Source: Candidatus Sumerlaea chitinivorans (GTDB lineage: Bacteria > Sumerlaeota > Sumerlaeia > Sumerlaeales > Sumerlaeaceae). Taken from it: 64,000 bases of DNA. The stretch is from NCBI GenBank assembly GCA_003290465.1, contig CP030759.1, positions 1,455,144 to 1,519,143 of the forward strand, given 5' to 3'. The notes beneath the pieces were generated by a model that was not told the DNA's origin, made no database searches, and saw nothing but the letters and a program-made list of their open reading frames with translations. Positions 54,630-62,720 of the stretch are shown piece after piece. Both the position numbers and the translations under genes were made by a program. Each line of letters starts with the position of its first letter. Position 1 is the first letter of the stretch.

Positions 54630-54760
54630 TTCGTACCTCTCGAAAAGGTTGGAATCCTAAGCGCGGAGCGCCTCCCGTATGATGATTCTCATGCCATTGA
54701 TGCTTCATCTCGAGTTCCGGACGGGAGGTGTGAGGTACGAAGGGGGGCGTGTGCCCTCAC
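54630..54760. repeat. Nested inverted repeats (possible structured leader RNA)
   Basis: Between the divergent ispF and subtilase genes (54543-54934), TTCGTACCTC (54630-54639) and GAGGTACGAA (54732-54741) form a perfect 10-bp inverted repeat. Inside it CCTCCCGT (54671-54678) and ACGGGAGG (54721-54728) form a perfect 8-bp repeat, and GCGC-GGA-GCGC (54661-54671) a small hairpin. The right arm of the outer repeat can instead pair, through GTGAGG (54730-54735), with CCTCAC (54755-54760). No known RNA family is recognised and the strand is not certain. Confidence 0.5.
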
Positions 54761-54837
54761 CACTGCTACGTTGTTTGGGTGCCGGCAGAGTCGCTTTTGT
54801 GAAGGAGTTTATGGACCAACCATGTTCATTTTCCCGT

Positions 54838-54853
54838 GACACGCATTCGTGTC
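54838..54853. promoter_or_regulatory. Palindrome upstream of the subtilase gene
   Basis: GACACG-CATT-CGTGTC is a perfect 6-bp dyad 81 bases before the subtilase ATG. A TATAAG element lies five bases after it, and no T-tract follows, so an operator near the promoter is more likely than a terminator. Confidence 0.45.
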
Positions 54854-54934
54854 CTGATATAAGGATAAGCTCGAGGCCAACACGGACTTCACTTATGCAG
54901 GGAATTTTGCGGATCTTTTGGGAGAAACGGTACC

Positions 54935-57139
54935 ATGCGTAAGACTGTTCTTAGCCTTTTAGTTTGGCTTGCAGTAGTTTCGGGAGCGATGGCGGCTGGA
55001 CCTCCCGTTGGCGAGGTGCCGTTTGTTCGCGCCAGTAGTAAGGAAGAAGCGGTTGCGAAACTCCAAGTCTTGCGCAAGACTCTTTCCACGCTTCCGCCGC
55101 GCGTTACCCCAGAACAAAAACTAATCGATGAAGGAACCTACTACCGGGTGGGACAGACCACGGTTCCGCTTCTACGAGTCGCCGAGGAATACGCAGTGCG
55201 CTACCGCCCTGGAACAAGTTATGAAGCTGGCCTACGGGCTCTCAAAGACGCGGGGGTCAACGTGGAGCGAGTTGGTACCTGCGTTCCTACACAGCTCGAC
55301 ATCCTTCGGCTAAGTGCGGACGCGGCTGCGGGGGGCGGACGAGCCCTTCGCTCCGCTTCCTCGATGGTCGAAAAGGTATACCCCGTTTTTGTCTACCCAC
55401 AGGACAATGCTCGAATGATCGCGGGGGATGATGTGATTGTATGTGTGGAGGACGAAGCGACCTTGGCACGTCTGAGCGGCGCATTGGCCAACGCCCGTGC
55501 CCAAGTCGTCCGGCGCTTGCCGTCTAAAAACGCGATCACCTATCTTGTCCGCCTTGAGCCAGATGCAGAGCTGGACGCCCTTGGGCTTTGCGAAATGCTC
55601 CATGGACAGCAAGGGGTGCTTTGGGCTGAGCCAGACTTTACCCGCGAGATCTTTTTCGATTTTACGCCGAACGACCCACTTTTCAGCATGCAGCAGTCGC
55701 ATCATAACACTGGCTCCAATGGAGCTGTGGCGGACGCCGATGTGGACGCGCCGGAGGCATGGGACGTGAGCGTGGGGAGCTCCAGTATCGTGATCGCGAT
55801 TATTGACGACGGCGTGGACACGAGCCACACGGATTTGCTCATTGCGCCGGGTGGTTATGATTTCTACAATAACGACAGTGACCCAAGCCCAACGGGGACG
55901 AACGGCCACGGGACTGGCTGTGCTGGCGTTGCGGCTGCCGTCATCAATAACAATTATCGCACAGCTGGCATCGCCGGAGGATGCAAGATCCTACCTATCA
56001 AAATTGCGGAATCAACATTTGCGAGCAACACGGTCATTGGTAACGCCATCCAGTATGCAGCAGATCATGCGGACGTGCTTTCCAATAGCTGGGGCGGAGG
56101 CGGCTCGAGCTCGTTCATCAATACAGCCATTGATTACGCGGTGACGAACGGGCGAGGCGGAAAAGGTTGCCCCGTGTTCTTTGCCAGTGGGAACTCGGCG
56201 AGCGGGTGGTACCAAGGCGGTGGGCGCTATCGCCTCTCGACAAGTGGCCTGAGTGGGACTTACCGGTTCGCCTTTGATTATTGGAAAGATGTGGCGATCA
56301 GTTCAGGATTGGACACCGTATATATTGACAATGTATGCCTATTGTCCTCTGATGGTTATACCCATATCTGGCGAGAGGATTTCGAGGGCGCCTCGTTCCC
56401 ACCTTCTGGGTGGACGTTGGTCAGCAGCACCGGCACAAACTTCTGGTATCGAACGACAACAAACGCTTACACCGCAACCGGCGGAAGCTACTCGGCCCGA
56501 GCAGGAGCGATCGGGAATAATCAATGGACCGACCTGCGGACCCCGCTGATGACCATCACGGGTACCGAGACATTAGCCTTTGCAGCGTATATCTCAAGCC
56601 AAGCTGGGAAAGATGGGTTGTATGTGGACGTTTATGACAGCTCAGACACCTACATTGGCTCGTGGGGGCTTTTCTCCGGCGTTCCAACGATCTCCACTGC
56701 GGTGGCCTACCCAGCTAACTACGTGAATACAATTGCGGTCGGAGCGGCAAGTGACTGCGATCGGCGCTCAGACTATAGCCAGTATGGACCGGAATTGGAT
56801 TTCGTCGCCCCCAGCAATGGCGGGTGGAATGATATCGTGACACTCGATCCGATTGGCTCGATCGGATGGACGTCTACCGACTACAAGACCAATTTTGGTG
56901 GCACAAGCTCGGCCTGTCCGTTAGCCGCAGGGATTGGTGCACTGCGCCTGAGCTATTCCCCCACCACGACGGCCAGTGCACTGCGAAGCTGGATGCGCGC
57001 CAACTGCGACAAAATCGGGGGTGTCGTCTACTCCGGCGGGGACCCCGGCGCTGGCGGCAGGAATGACCAGTACGGCTACGGCCGCGTCAACGCCTTCCTG
57101 ATGGTGCCCGTAACTGTCAGCCACGTGGAATTCGAGTAA
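54935..57139 (+). CDS. Secreted subtilisin-family (S8) protease with inserted beta domain
   Basis: 734 residues with signal peptide (1-21) and a long N-terminal part (about 25-240) whose second half resembles the propeptide of fervidolysin-type proteases. The catalytic triad is Asp291 (AIIDDGVD), His325 (NGHGTGCAG) and Ser658 (GGTSSACP), with oxyanion Asn420 (FASGN). About 160 residues (about 423-585) are inserted between Asn420 and the next core strand (TAVAYPANYVNTIAVGA); they contain REDFEGASFPPSGW and beta-rich sequence like a jelly-roll or MAM-type module. The mature chain ends in VSHVEFE. It is a single gene, preceded by a GGGAGA site and the inverted repeats described separately. Confidence 0.9.
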   Translation: MRKTVLSLLVWLAVVSGAMAAGPPVGEVPFVRASSKEEAVAKLQVLRKTLSTLPPRVTPEQKLIDEGTYYRVGQTTVPLLRVAEEYAVRYRPGTSYEAGLRALKDAGVNVERVGTCVPTQLDILRLSADAAAGGGRALRSASSMVEKVYPVFVYPQDNARMIAGDDVIVCVEDEATLARLSGALANARAQVVRRLPSKNAITYLVRLEPDAELDALGLCEMLHGQQGVLWAEPDFTREIFFDFTPNDPLFSMQQSHHNTGSNGAVADADVDAPEAWDVSVGSSSIVIAIIDDGVDTSHTDLLIAPGGYDFYNNDSDPSPTGTNGHGTGCAGVAAAVINNNYRTAGIAGGCKILPIKIAESTFASNTVIGNAIQYAADHADVLSNSWGGGGSSSFINTAIDYAVTNGRGGKGCPVFFASGNSASGWYQGGGRYRLSTSGLSGTYRFAFDYWKDVAISSGLDTVYIDNVCLLSSDGYTHIWREDFEGASFPPSGWTLVSSTGTNFWYRTTTNAYTATGGSYSARAGAIGNNQWTDLRTPLMTITGTETLAFAAYISSQAGKDGLYVDVYDSSDTYIGSWGLFSGVPTISTAVAYPANYVNTIAVGAASDCDRRSDYSQYGPELDFVAPSNGGWNDIVTLDPIGSIGWTSTDYKTNFGGTSSACPLAAGIGALRLSYSPTTTASALRSWMRANCDKIGGVVYSGGDPGAGGRNDQYGYGRVNAFLMVPVTVSHVEFE

Positions 57140-57145
57140 GGCGCC

Positions 57146-57168
57146 GTTGGGAGCAGTCGCTGCCCAAC
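57146..57168. terminator. Candidate bidirectional terminator
   Basis: GTTGGG pairs with CCCAAC around a shorter inner stem (CAG-TCG-CTG) in the 33-base gap between the convergent subtilase and recA genes. There is no T-tract on either side, so the assignment rests on position. Confidence 0.4.
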
Positions 57169-57172
57169 TCCC

Positions 57173-58228
57173 CTACTCGGCAACCCCTTCGGAACTGGAG
57201 GCCAACATATCGGGATTGATCTTCTCTTTGATGGCCTGCTCTAAGCGGGCTGCGATCTCGGGATGCTGCTTAAGGAATTGCTTAGCGTTCTCACGCCCTT
57301 GGCCAATCCGCTCGCCTTCAAAGGAGAACCACGCACCGCTTTTTTCAATGAGCTTAGCGCTTACCCCAAGGTCAAGCAGGTCGCCTTCACGTGAGATCCC
57401 CTCACCAAACATGATGTCGAATTCTGCCTCGCGGAAAGGGGGTGCCAGCTTATTCTTTACCACTTTCGCGCGGCACCGATTGCCCACATTTTCCGCACCT
57501 TCTTTGATCGAGCCAATTCGCCGAATGTCGATGCGGATAGACGCATAGAACTTGAGCGCACGCCCCCCGGTCGTGGTCTCGGGATTGCCAAACATCACAC
57601 CGATCTTCTCGCGGATTTGGTTGATGAAGATCACGCAGGTCTTACTTTTTGAGATCGCTGCCGTGAGTTTGCGGAGAGCTTGGCTCATGAGGCGTGCCTG
57701 GAGCCCCACGAAGCTATCCCCCATTTCACCTTCGATTTCCGCTTTCGGAACGAGCGCTGCCACCGAGTCAATCACGATCACATCCACAGCATTCGAGCGA
57801 ACAAGGGTTTCGACAATATCGAGCGCCTGCTCGCCGGTGTCGGGTTGGGATATGAGAAGCTCATCCACATTGACCCCAAGCTTGCGACAATAGGTGGGAT
57901 CCATGGCGTGCTCGGCGTCAATGTAGGCCGCAACGCCTCCCTCTTTTTGGGCATTCGCAACCACGTGAAGGGCAAGGGTCGTCTTTCCAGAACTTTCTGG
58001 ACCAAAAATCTCGACGATCCGGCCGCGCGGAACGCCCCAGATCCCGAGGGCGCAGTCGAGCGAGATCGAACCAGTCGGGATGACCTGAATCCCTTGCTCG
58101 ATTGCATGCTCTCCCATACGCATGATTGAGCCCTTGCCGTACGAGCGTTCGATCTGCGTCAAGGCCATTTCTAATGCTTTTGCGCGTGCGGGATCGCCCT
58201 TCATCTCGGGAGTATCGTTGCGTGCCAC
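57173..58228 (-). CDS. recA: Recombinase RecA
   Basis: 351 residues from a GTG at 58228 (AAGGAG ten bases before). Walker A is GPESSGKTT; the DNA-binding loops follow, with [22 protein letters not shown] for loop L2. All core motifs are intact and the acidic C-terminus is present. RecA drives strand exchange in recombination and repair and LexA cleavage. No LexA-type box was recognised upstream. The gene stands alone, with no recX after it. Confidence 0.97.
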   Translation of the reverse strand: MARNDTPEMKGDPARAKALEMALTQIERSYGKGSIMRMGEHAIEQGIQVIPTGSISLDCALGIWGVPRGRIVEIFGPESSGKTTLALHVVANAQKEGGVAAYIDAEHAMDPTYCRKLGVNVDELLISQPDTGEQALDIVETLVRSNAVDVIVIDSVAALVPKAEIEGEMGDSFVGLQARLMSQALRKLTAAISKSKTCVIFINQIREKIGVMFGNPETTTGGRALKFYASIRIDIRRIGSIKEGAENVGNRCRAKVVKNKLAPPFREAEFDIMFGEGISREGDLLDLGVSAKLIEKSGAWFSFEGERIGQGRENAKQFLKQHPEIAARLEQAIKEKINPDMLASSSEGVAE

Positions 58229-58408
58229 GATTTTGCGTCTCCTTATTATTGATGAGGCTTGGTAGTGTTGAATTGCGCAAAGGAAGGCACGCAAAAACAA
58301 GAGAAATCTCAATGAAGGTTGGCGGGCATGCCTTCGGCCTCTTATTGAGGGTGGGGGAATCTTTGAGGTTGCGAGCCCAAGGAGCGCTCAGTAGGCGGTA
58401 GTAACATC

Positions 58409-58876
58409 ATGGGACAGAAACTGATTGATGGAGTTCGAACAAAGGTTCTTCGGGTCCACGCTGACGAGCGTGGTCGTTTGATGGAGATGCTGCGGGCAGA
58501 CGATGAAATTTTTATCAAGTTTGGGCAGGTGTACCTGACCACTGCCTACCCGGGCGTCGTGAAAGCATGGCACTACCATATGAAGCAAACGGACCATTTC
58601 GTCTGCGTTCGCGGCATGATGAAAGTGGTCCTCTACGACGCGCGCGAGGGCTCACCCACATACGGTCTTATCAATGAATTTTTCATTGGGGATTACAATC
58701 CTATGTTGATTCAGATCCCGCCCGGAGTTTATCATGGCTTCAAGTGTATCTCAGAGCACGAAGCGATTGTGATCAACACGGTTACGGAGCCGTACAACTA
58801 CACGAATCCGGATGAATATCGGGTTGAACCGCACGGCGGTCCAATACCCTATGACTGGTCGCGCAAAGACGGTTGA
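58409..58876 (+). CDS. dTDP-4-dehydrorhamnose 3,5-epimerase-like cupin (RmlC family)
   Basis: 155 residues, shorter than classic RmlC (about 180). Family features: D-E-R-G-R-L-M-E near the start, K-A-W-H-Y-H with the catalytic His, and IPPGVYHGFKCIS; the end PYDW is also typical. It should epimerise or isomerise a nucleotide-linked 4-keto-6-deoxy sugar for surface glycans. RmlA, B and D are not nearby. It precedes pheA by 27 bases, though the two pathways are unrelated. Confidence 0.85.
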   Translation: MGQKLIDGVRTKVLRVHADERGRLMEMLRADDEIFIKFGQVYLTTAYPGVVKAWHYHMKQTDHFVCVRGMMKVVLYDAREGSPTYGLINEFFIGDYNPMLIQIPPGVYHGFKCISEHEAIVINTVTEPYNYTNPDEYRVEPHGGPIPYDWSRKDG

Positions 58877-58903
58877 GGAAGGTCGCGCAGGAGCGAAGGA
58901 CGA

Positions 58904-60016
58904 ATGACAAAAAAGAGAATCGAGGAAATCCGCCAGCAAATTGATGCGCTCGACCGGAAAATAGTCGAGCTTCTGGATCAGCGCGCGCAATTGGCCCGTG
59001 AGATCGGAAAAGCGAAACTCCACGAGGGCAAACAAAGATTCTTCGACGCTTCGCGACAGAAACGCGTTCTGGAGAATGCGATCGCCGCAAGCAAGAACGA
59101 CTTCCCGCAGGATGCACTGCGCAAAGTCTTCGTGGAGATTATGTCGGGTTGCCTTGCGGCAGAAAAGCCGCCGACGGTGGGCTACCTCGGTCCAGAAGCA
59201 ACGTACTCACATCTTGCGGCACTCACGGAATTCGGCAATTCGGTGGCATACAAACCCTTTGCAACCGTGGAGGACATTTTCTACGCGGTGGACCGCGACC
59301 AAGTGGACTACGGCGTGGTTCCTGTGGAAAACTCGACCGGCGGCGTCATCCACACGACACTCGACTTGTTTTTGGATTACGAGTTGCTCATCTGCAGCGA
59401 GATTTACCTGCACATCCACCACAACCTGATTTCACGGAACCCCTTGGAGCGAATCAAAACCATCTACTCGAAGGCGGAGCCGTTCCAGCAATGTTCCATC
59501 TGGCTGCGGGCAAACTTGCCGGGCGTGCAGCTCATCGAGGTGAACTCGACCGTGAAGGGTGTGGAATTGGCAAAAGACCGCGATTATGCTGCAGCCATTG
59601 GGAGCGAGATTGCAGCACGCCTCTACAATGTACCCATCGTGGCTGCAAACATCGAGGACATGAAGGATAACATGACCCGGTTTTTAGTGATCGGGAAACA
59701 AGAGTCGGCGCCGACGGGGCGCGACAAAACCAGCCTCATGTTCTCAATCAAAGACCGCCCAGGAGCTTTGTTTGATCTCTTGCACCCCTTCAAGGTGCGC
59801 AATATCAACCTTTCGACTATAGAAAGCCGCCCCTCCCGGCGCAAAGCGTGGGATTACATTTTCTTTGTGGACCTTGAGGGTCACGTGCAGGATCCCCCAG
59901 TCCGAGAAGCACTCAACGAACTGAAAGGCTTGGCAACCTTCCTTCGGGTCATGGGAAGTTATCCGCGCGATGTAAAAATTCGGGATCTCAAGCAAGTGAG
60001 CCAAACGCTTGTTTGA
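58904..60016 (+). CDS. pheA: Bifunctional chorismate mutase/prephenate dehydratase (P-protein)
   Basis: 370 residues in three parts. Chorismate mutase of the AroQ type (about 1-90) begins RIEEIRQQIDALDRKIVELL. The prephenate dehydratase domain starts at VGYLGPEATYSHLAA, with the catalytic T-R-F in DNMTRFLVIG. The ACT domain (about 275-355) has the phenylalanine-binding G-A-L-F-D-L-L and E-S-R-P motifs, so feedback control by phenylalanine is expected. It makes phenylpyruvate for phenylalanine synthesis. Confidence 0.95.
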   Translation: MTKKRIEEIRQQIDALDRKIVELLDQRAQLAREIGKAKLHEGKQRFFDASRQKRVLENAIAASKNDFPQDALRKVFVEIMSGCLAAEKPPTVGYLGPEATYSHLAALTEFGNSVAYKPFATVEDIFYAVDRDQVDYGVVPVENSTGGVIHTTLDLFLDYELLICSEIYLHIHHNLISRNPLERIKTIYSKAEPFQQCSIWLRANLPGVQLIEVNSTVKGVELAKDRDYAAAIGSEIAARLYNVPIVAANIEDMKDNMTRFLVIGKQESAPTGRDKTSLMFSIKDRPGALFDLLHPFKVRNINLSTIESRPSRRKAWDYIFFVDLEGHVQDPPVREALNELKGLATFLRVMGSYPRDVKIRDLKQVSQTLV

Positions 60017-60066
60017 ATGTTGCCTCGCAGCAAAGAGTGAGTGGAAAAGCTCGTTGAGACGTTCTC

Positions 60067-60726
60067 ATGCGCATTGAGCAAAAAGCTTGGTCTCCACTGT
60101 GGCTGGAATTTAGCGGTCTCCCGCAACTGCTGAATCAGAAAATTCGCGGCGGCGCGGGTTGGCCGCTCTTCAAGAAAATTGTGGAGCTGGACTGCGCGGT
60201 CAACCATAGCCCCGGTTTAGTGGAGGTCTCGCTTGCGGAGCTTGCGCTGCGGTGTGGTCTCTCGACGAGCGTCGTGCGGCGTGGACTCCTTGCGATGCGA
60301 AAGCTAAAAATTGTTGCAAGCTTTCTGCCCGACCATGACGAGGAATGCGCATTGCTCAGGGTCTGCGTTCCGCTTTCAACGCCTCGGACGACGGACGAAA
60401 TTCGGGCCGAACATCCAGAACTTTTCGGCGATCGAAAGCATTACTTCCGCTATGCAGTCTCCTCGGATTCGGCCCACGAGCCGACGGATGAGGAAGACGA
60501 CCCGATCTTGCAGGAGATTGTGGATCTTTACCTGAACACGGTCGGGCTAAAGATGAACGCTTTTATATTGGACGAACTCCGTCTGGTGCGTACACGATTC
60601 CCCATCGAGTTGATTCGACGCACCTTTCGTCGAGCGCGACAAAATGACATTCATTCACTGAGTTGGATAGTGCGAGAGATGATTCGGAAGAAGCGGGGCC
60701 AAGATGAAATCGAAGGCGAAGACTAA
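60067..60726 (+). CDS. DnaD/DnaB-like replication protein
   Basis: 219 residues. The N-terminal 90 residues look like a winged helix (VSLAELALRCGLSTSVVRRG then LLAMRKLKIV). An acidic linker (EPTDEEDD) leads to a C-terminal helical part (about 145-210) with the pattern of a DnaD/DnaB_2 domain, ending IHSLSWIVREMIRKK. It overlaps the next gene, a DnaC/DnaI-type loader, by 23 bases. In Firmicutes, DnaD and DnaB proteins bring DnaI and the helicase to the origin, so a helicase-loading pair is likely. The match is by pattern, not strong motif. Confidence 0.65.
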   Translation: MRIEQKAWSPLWLEFSGLPQLLNQKIRGGAGWPLFKKIVELDCAVNHSPGLVEVSLAELALRCGLSTSVVRRGLLAMRKLKIVASFLPDHDEECALLRVCVPLSTPRTTDEIRAEHPELFGDRKHYFRYAVSSDSAHEPTDEEDDPILQEIVDLYLNTVGLKMNAFILDELRLVRTRFPIELIRRTFRRARQNDIHSLSWIVREMIRKKRGQDEIEGED

Positions 60727-61408
60727 GGGTCAAAATGAGGTTTGTCCCAAGTGCGAAGGGCGAGGGTATGTGGACACCGACACCGGGGTAGTTCCCTGCG
60801 AGTGCTTGGTTGAACAACAGCTTCAGGCAAAGTACCGTGCCGCCCGCATTCCCCCCCGCTTTCTAAACAAGTCGCTGGATAACTTTCAAGCGGTCACCGC
60901 GGAACACAAGCATATCGTGACTTTTGCAAAACAATTTCTGAAAACATTTCGGAGCGTAGCCCCCGACCAGCCCGCTAAAGGGCTACTTCTCATGGGGCGT
61001 GAAGGCTGTGGCAAAACCCACATTGCCGTAGCTATTCTCAGGGAAATCATCCGCAAAGGCTACAGCGGCCTTTACTGGAACGTCCCAGAGCTGTTTTTGG
61101 AGCTCCGGCGAACCATGAACGAGCAAAGCGATGAAACGGAAGCCGATTTATTCGACGAGGCTCGGGAAGTGGACTTGCTTGTCCTCGATGATCTTGGAGC
61201 AGAGAAGACGAGTGAGTACGTGACGGACCGCCTCTACGTACTCATCAACGGGCGGTATGAATACGACAAAGCGACTTTAGTCACGACCAATCGGTCGTTG
61301 AAGGAATTGCAGCAGCAGGTAGGCCCGCGCATCGTCTCACGGTTGTGCGAAATGTGCGTCCCAATCGAGTTTCCCCCAGAGGATTACCGAATGCGCCACT
61401 TGCGCTGA
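60704..61408 (+). CDS. DnaC/DnaI-type AAA+ helicase loader
   Basis: 234 residues. A zinc knuckle at the N-terminus (Cys14, Cys17, Cys32, Cys34), as in DnaI, is followed by an AAA+ domain with Walker A GREGCGKTH (98-106), Walker B LLVLDDLGAE and sensor motif V-T-T-N-R-S. The linker RIPPRFLNKSLDNF is typical of DnaC/IstB-type loaders. It should place the replicative helicase on DNA. There is no transposase near, so the IstB alternative is unlikely. It overlaps the DnaD-like gene by 23 bases. Confidence 0.85.
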   Translation: MKSKAKTKGQNEVCPKCEGRGYVDTDTGVVPCECLVEQQLQAKYRAARIPPRFLNKSLDNFQAVTAEHKHIVTFAKQFLKTFRSVAPDQPAKGLLLMGREGCGKTHIAVAILREIIRKGYSGLYWNVPELFLELRRTMNEQSDETEADLFDEAREVDLLVLDDLGAEKTSEYVTDRLYVLINGRYEYDKATLVTTNRSLKELQQQVGPRIVSRLCEMCVPIEFPPEDYRMRHLR

Positions 61409-61639
61409 CGGTTAGTGATCAAATCTTGAACACTTCCTCTGGGATGGAGCTACGGGCGAGAGCTGCTTTTTCGCGGGCCTCGATCATCAAGCCCAAACTC
61501 TTGTGTTCCCAAAAGCTTATCTATCGGCCGTAAAGATTGTCTTGCATGCTCGCCCATGATCTTCTCACAATTTCGGTGAAGGTGTGCTGTTGTGCAAGGT
61601 GGGCTGGCATAGGCATTGCTCAATTCCGAGGAGGTAGGA

Positions 61640-61690
61640 ATGAGCCGGCGCACACCGAAAGAATACCTGAGGAAAGGTGAAATGCCATGA
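61640..61690 (+). CDS. 16-codon leader ORF coupled to the next gene
   Basis: ATG at 61640 follows a very strong GAGGAGG site (five bases between). The encoded peptide is MSRRTPKEYLRKGEMP, and its stop TGA overlaps the ATG of the secreted protein at 61687 (ATGA). The downstream gene has a weaker AGGAAAGG site inside this ORF. So translation of the short ORF probably feeds or controls that of the larger gene. The peptide itself is basic and has no known match. Confidence 0.5.
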   Translation: MSRRTPKEYLRKGEMP

Positions 61691-62604
61691 AAGCGGTTCT
61701 GCGTATTGCAAGCGTGCTGGTCTGTTTGGGTTCGGGAGTCTTGTTTGCTCAGGTTGGACAAAGCGATCAACCCACGACTTCAACTGGCCCACAAAAGCCG
61801 CCTGAACTTACAGTGGTGAGTGGGCGCTTTGTGCGTGATGACTACACAACAATTGGCGGAGGTGTCGTCTACTTCATCTTTCAGGATCGTCTCAAGGAGC
61901 TGCCACACGAGAACACCATGGAGAAAGTTCGAGCAATGGCAGAAACGGCAGCGGAAGTCGATGCTGAGGGAAACTTCTATTTGGAAATGAAGCCGGGCAA
62001 TTTTGCGTTTGTCTACGATCCCCAAGCGAAGTTTTCAGAAGAGGTTGCGAAGCCTGGGCCGGAAAGCATGGAAAAACTTCGCAAGCGGACAAAAGAACAG
62101 CTGGACGCTGTGGTGAAGGCGATCGTCGAGAACGCCAAGAAGGGTCTCCCGATCCGGGATGGGAAAATTGGGGATTGCTACATTATTGAGAACCGATTTG
62201 TCCGCCCGCCGATCAGTGACTTTGGCATCATGCCACTGGGTGTGGACCAAAGCGTCACCGTCCAAGCTGTAAAGGAGAACGGCGAGGTCGTAGATTTCCC
62301 GGTCATGCTCAAGCTACGCGGCAAGAACGGCGATATTTGCGAACCACACCTGCCGACCACTTCTTCGCCGGGGCGGTTCGTGTTCGCCGACCTGATACCT
62401 CAGCGCTACGATGTATTTGCGATCGGCGTGAAGTTGGAGCCTCGTGCGGACGCGCCCGAAACAACGCCAACGCTTGAGAATACCGCTTTTGAGTTCGACG
62501 GGACGCCCTTGGAGCACAAGGTTACAGTCAAACTGGAAGCCGCTGAGGGACAAAGTGACAAACCAACCGCCTCGCGCAAGTCAGTGAGTAGCAAGCGCAA
62601 TTAG
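61687..62604 (+). CDS. Secreted protein of unknown function
   Basis: 305 residues with a signal peptide (MKAVLRIASVLVCLGSGVLFAQ). The first part (about 40-115) has the shape of a carboxypeptidase-regulatory-like beta domain (VVSGRFVRDDYTTIGGGVV), followed by a helical stretch (about 120-150) and a second beta part with E-x-N-G-E-V-V-D-F-P-V-M-L-K-L. It ends in a Ser/Lys/Arg tail closing with SKRN, as does the next protein. I do not recognise the family. Translation is probably coupled to the 16-codon ORF before it. Confidence 0.7.
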   Translation: MKAVLRIASVLVCLGSGVLFAQVGQSDQPTTSTGPQKPPELTVVSGRFVRDDYTTIGGGVVYFIFQDRLKELPHENTMEKVRAMAETAAEVDAEGNFYLEMKPGNFAFVYDPQAKFSEEVAKPGPESMEKLRKRTKEQLDAVVKAIVENAKKGLPIRDGKIGDCYIIENRFVRPPISDFGIMPLGVDQSVTVQAVKENGEVVDFPVMLKLRGKNGDICEPHLPTTSSPGRFVFADLIPQRYDVFAIGVKLEPRADAPETTPTLENTAFEFDGTPLEHKVTVKLEAAEGQSDKPTASRKSVSSKRN

Positions 62605-62720
62605 CCCAACGAAGGGAGCACAGGTGTGTTCTCCGCCAACGAAGAGGAGTGAAAAATCCTTGAGAAGTTGACCTATCGAACGAGCCGAGATACTACACCG
62701 CGCGCTTTACTATCGCGGAG

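Noticed and set aside
60704-61408. IstB-type transposition helper instead of a helicase loader
   Set aside because: There is no IstA-type transposase or terminal repeat nearby, and the N-terminal zinc knuckle and DnaD-like partner favour a replication role.
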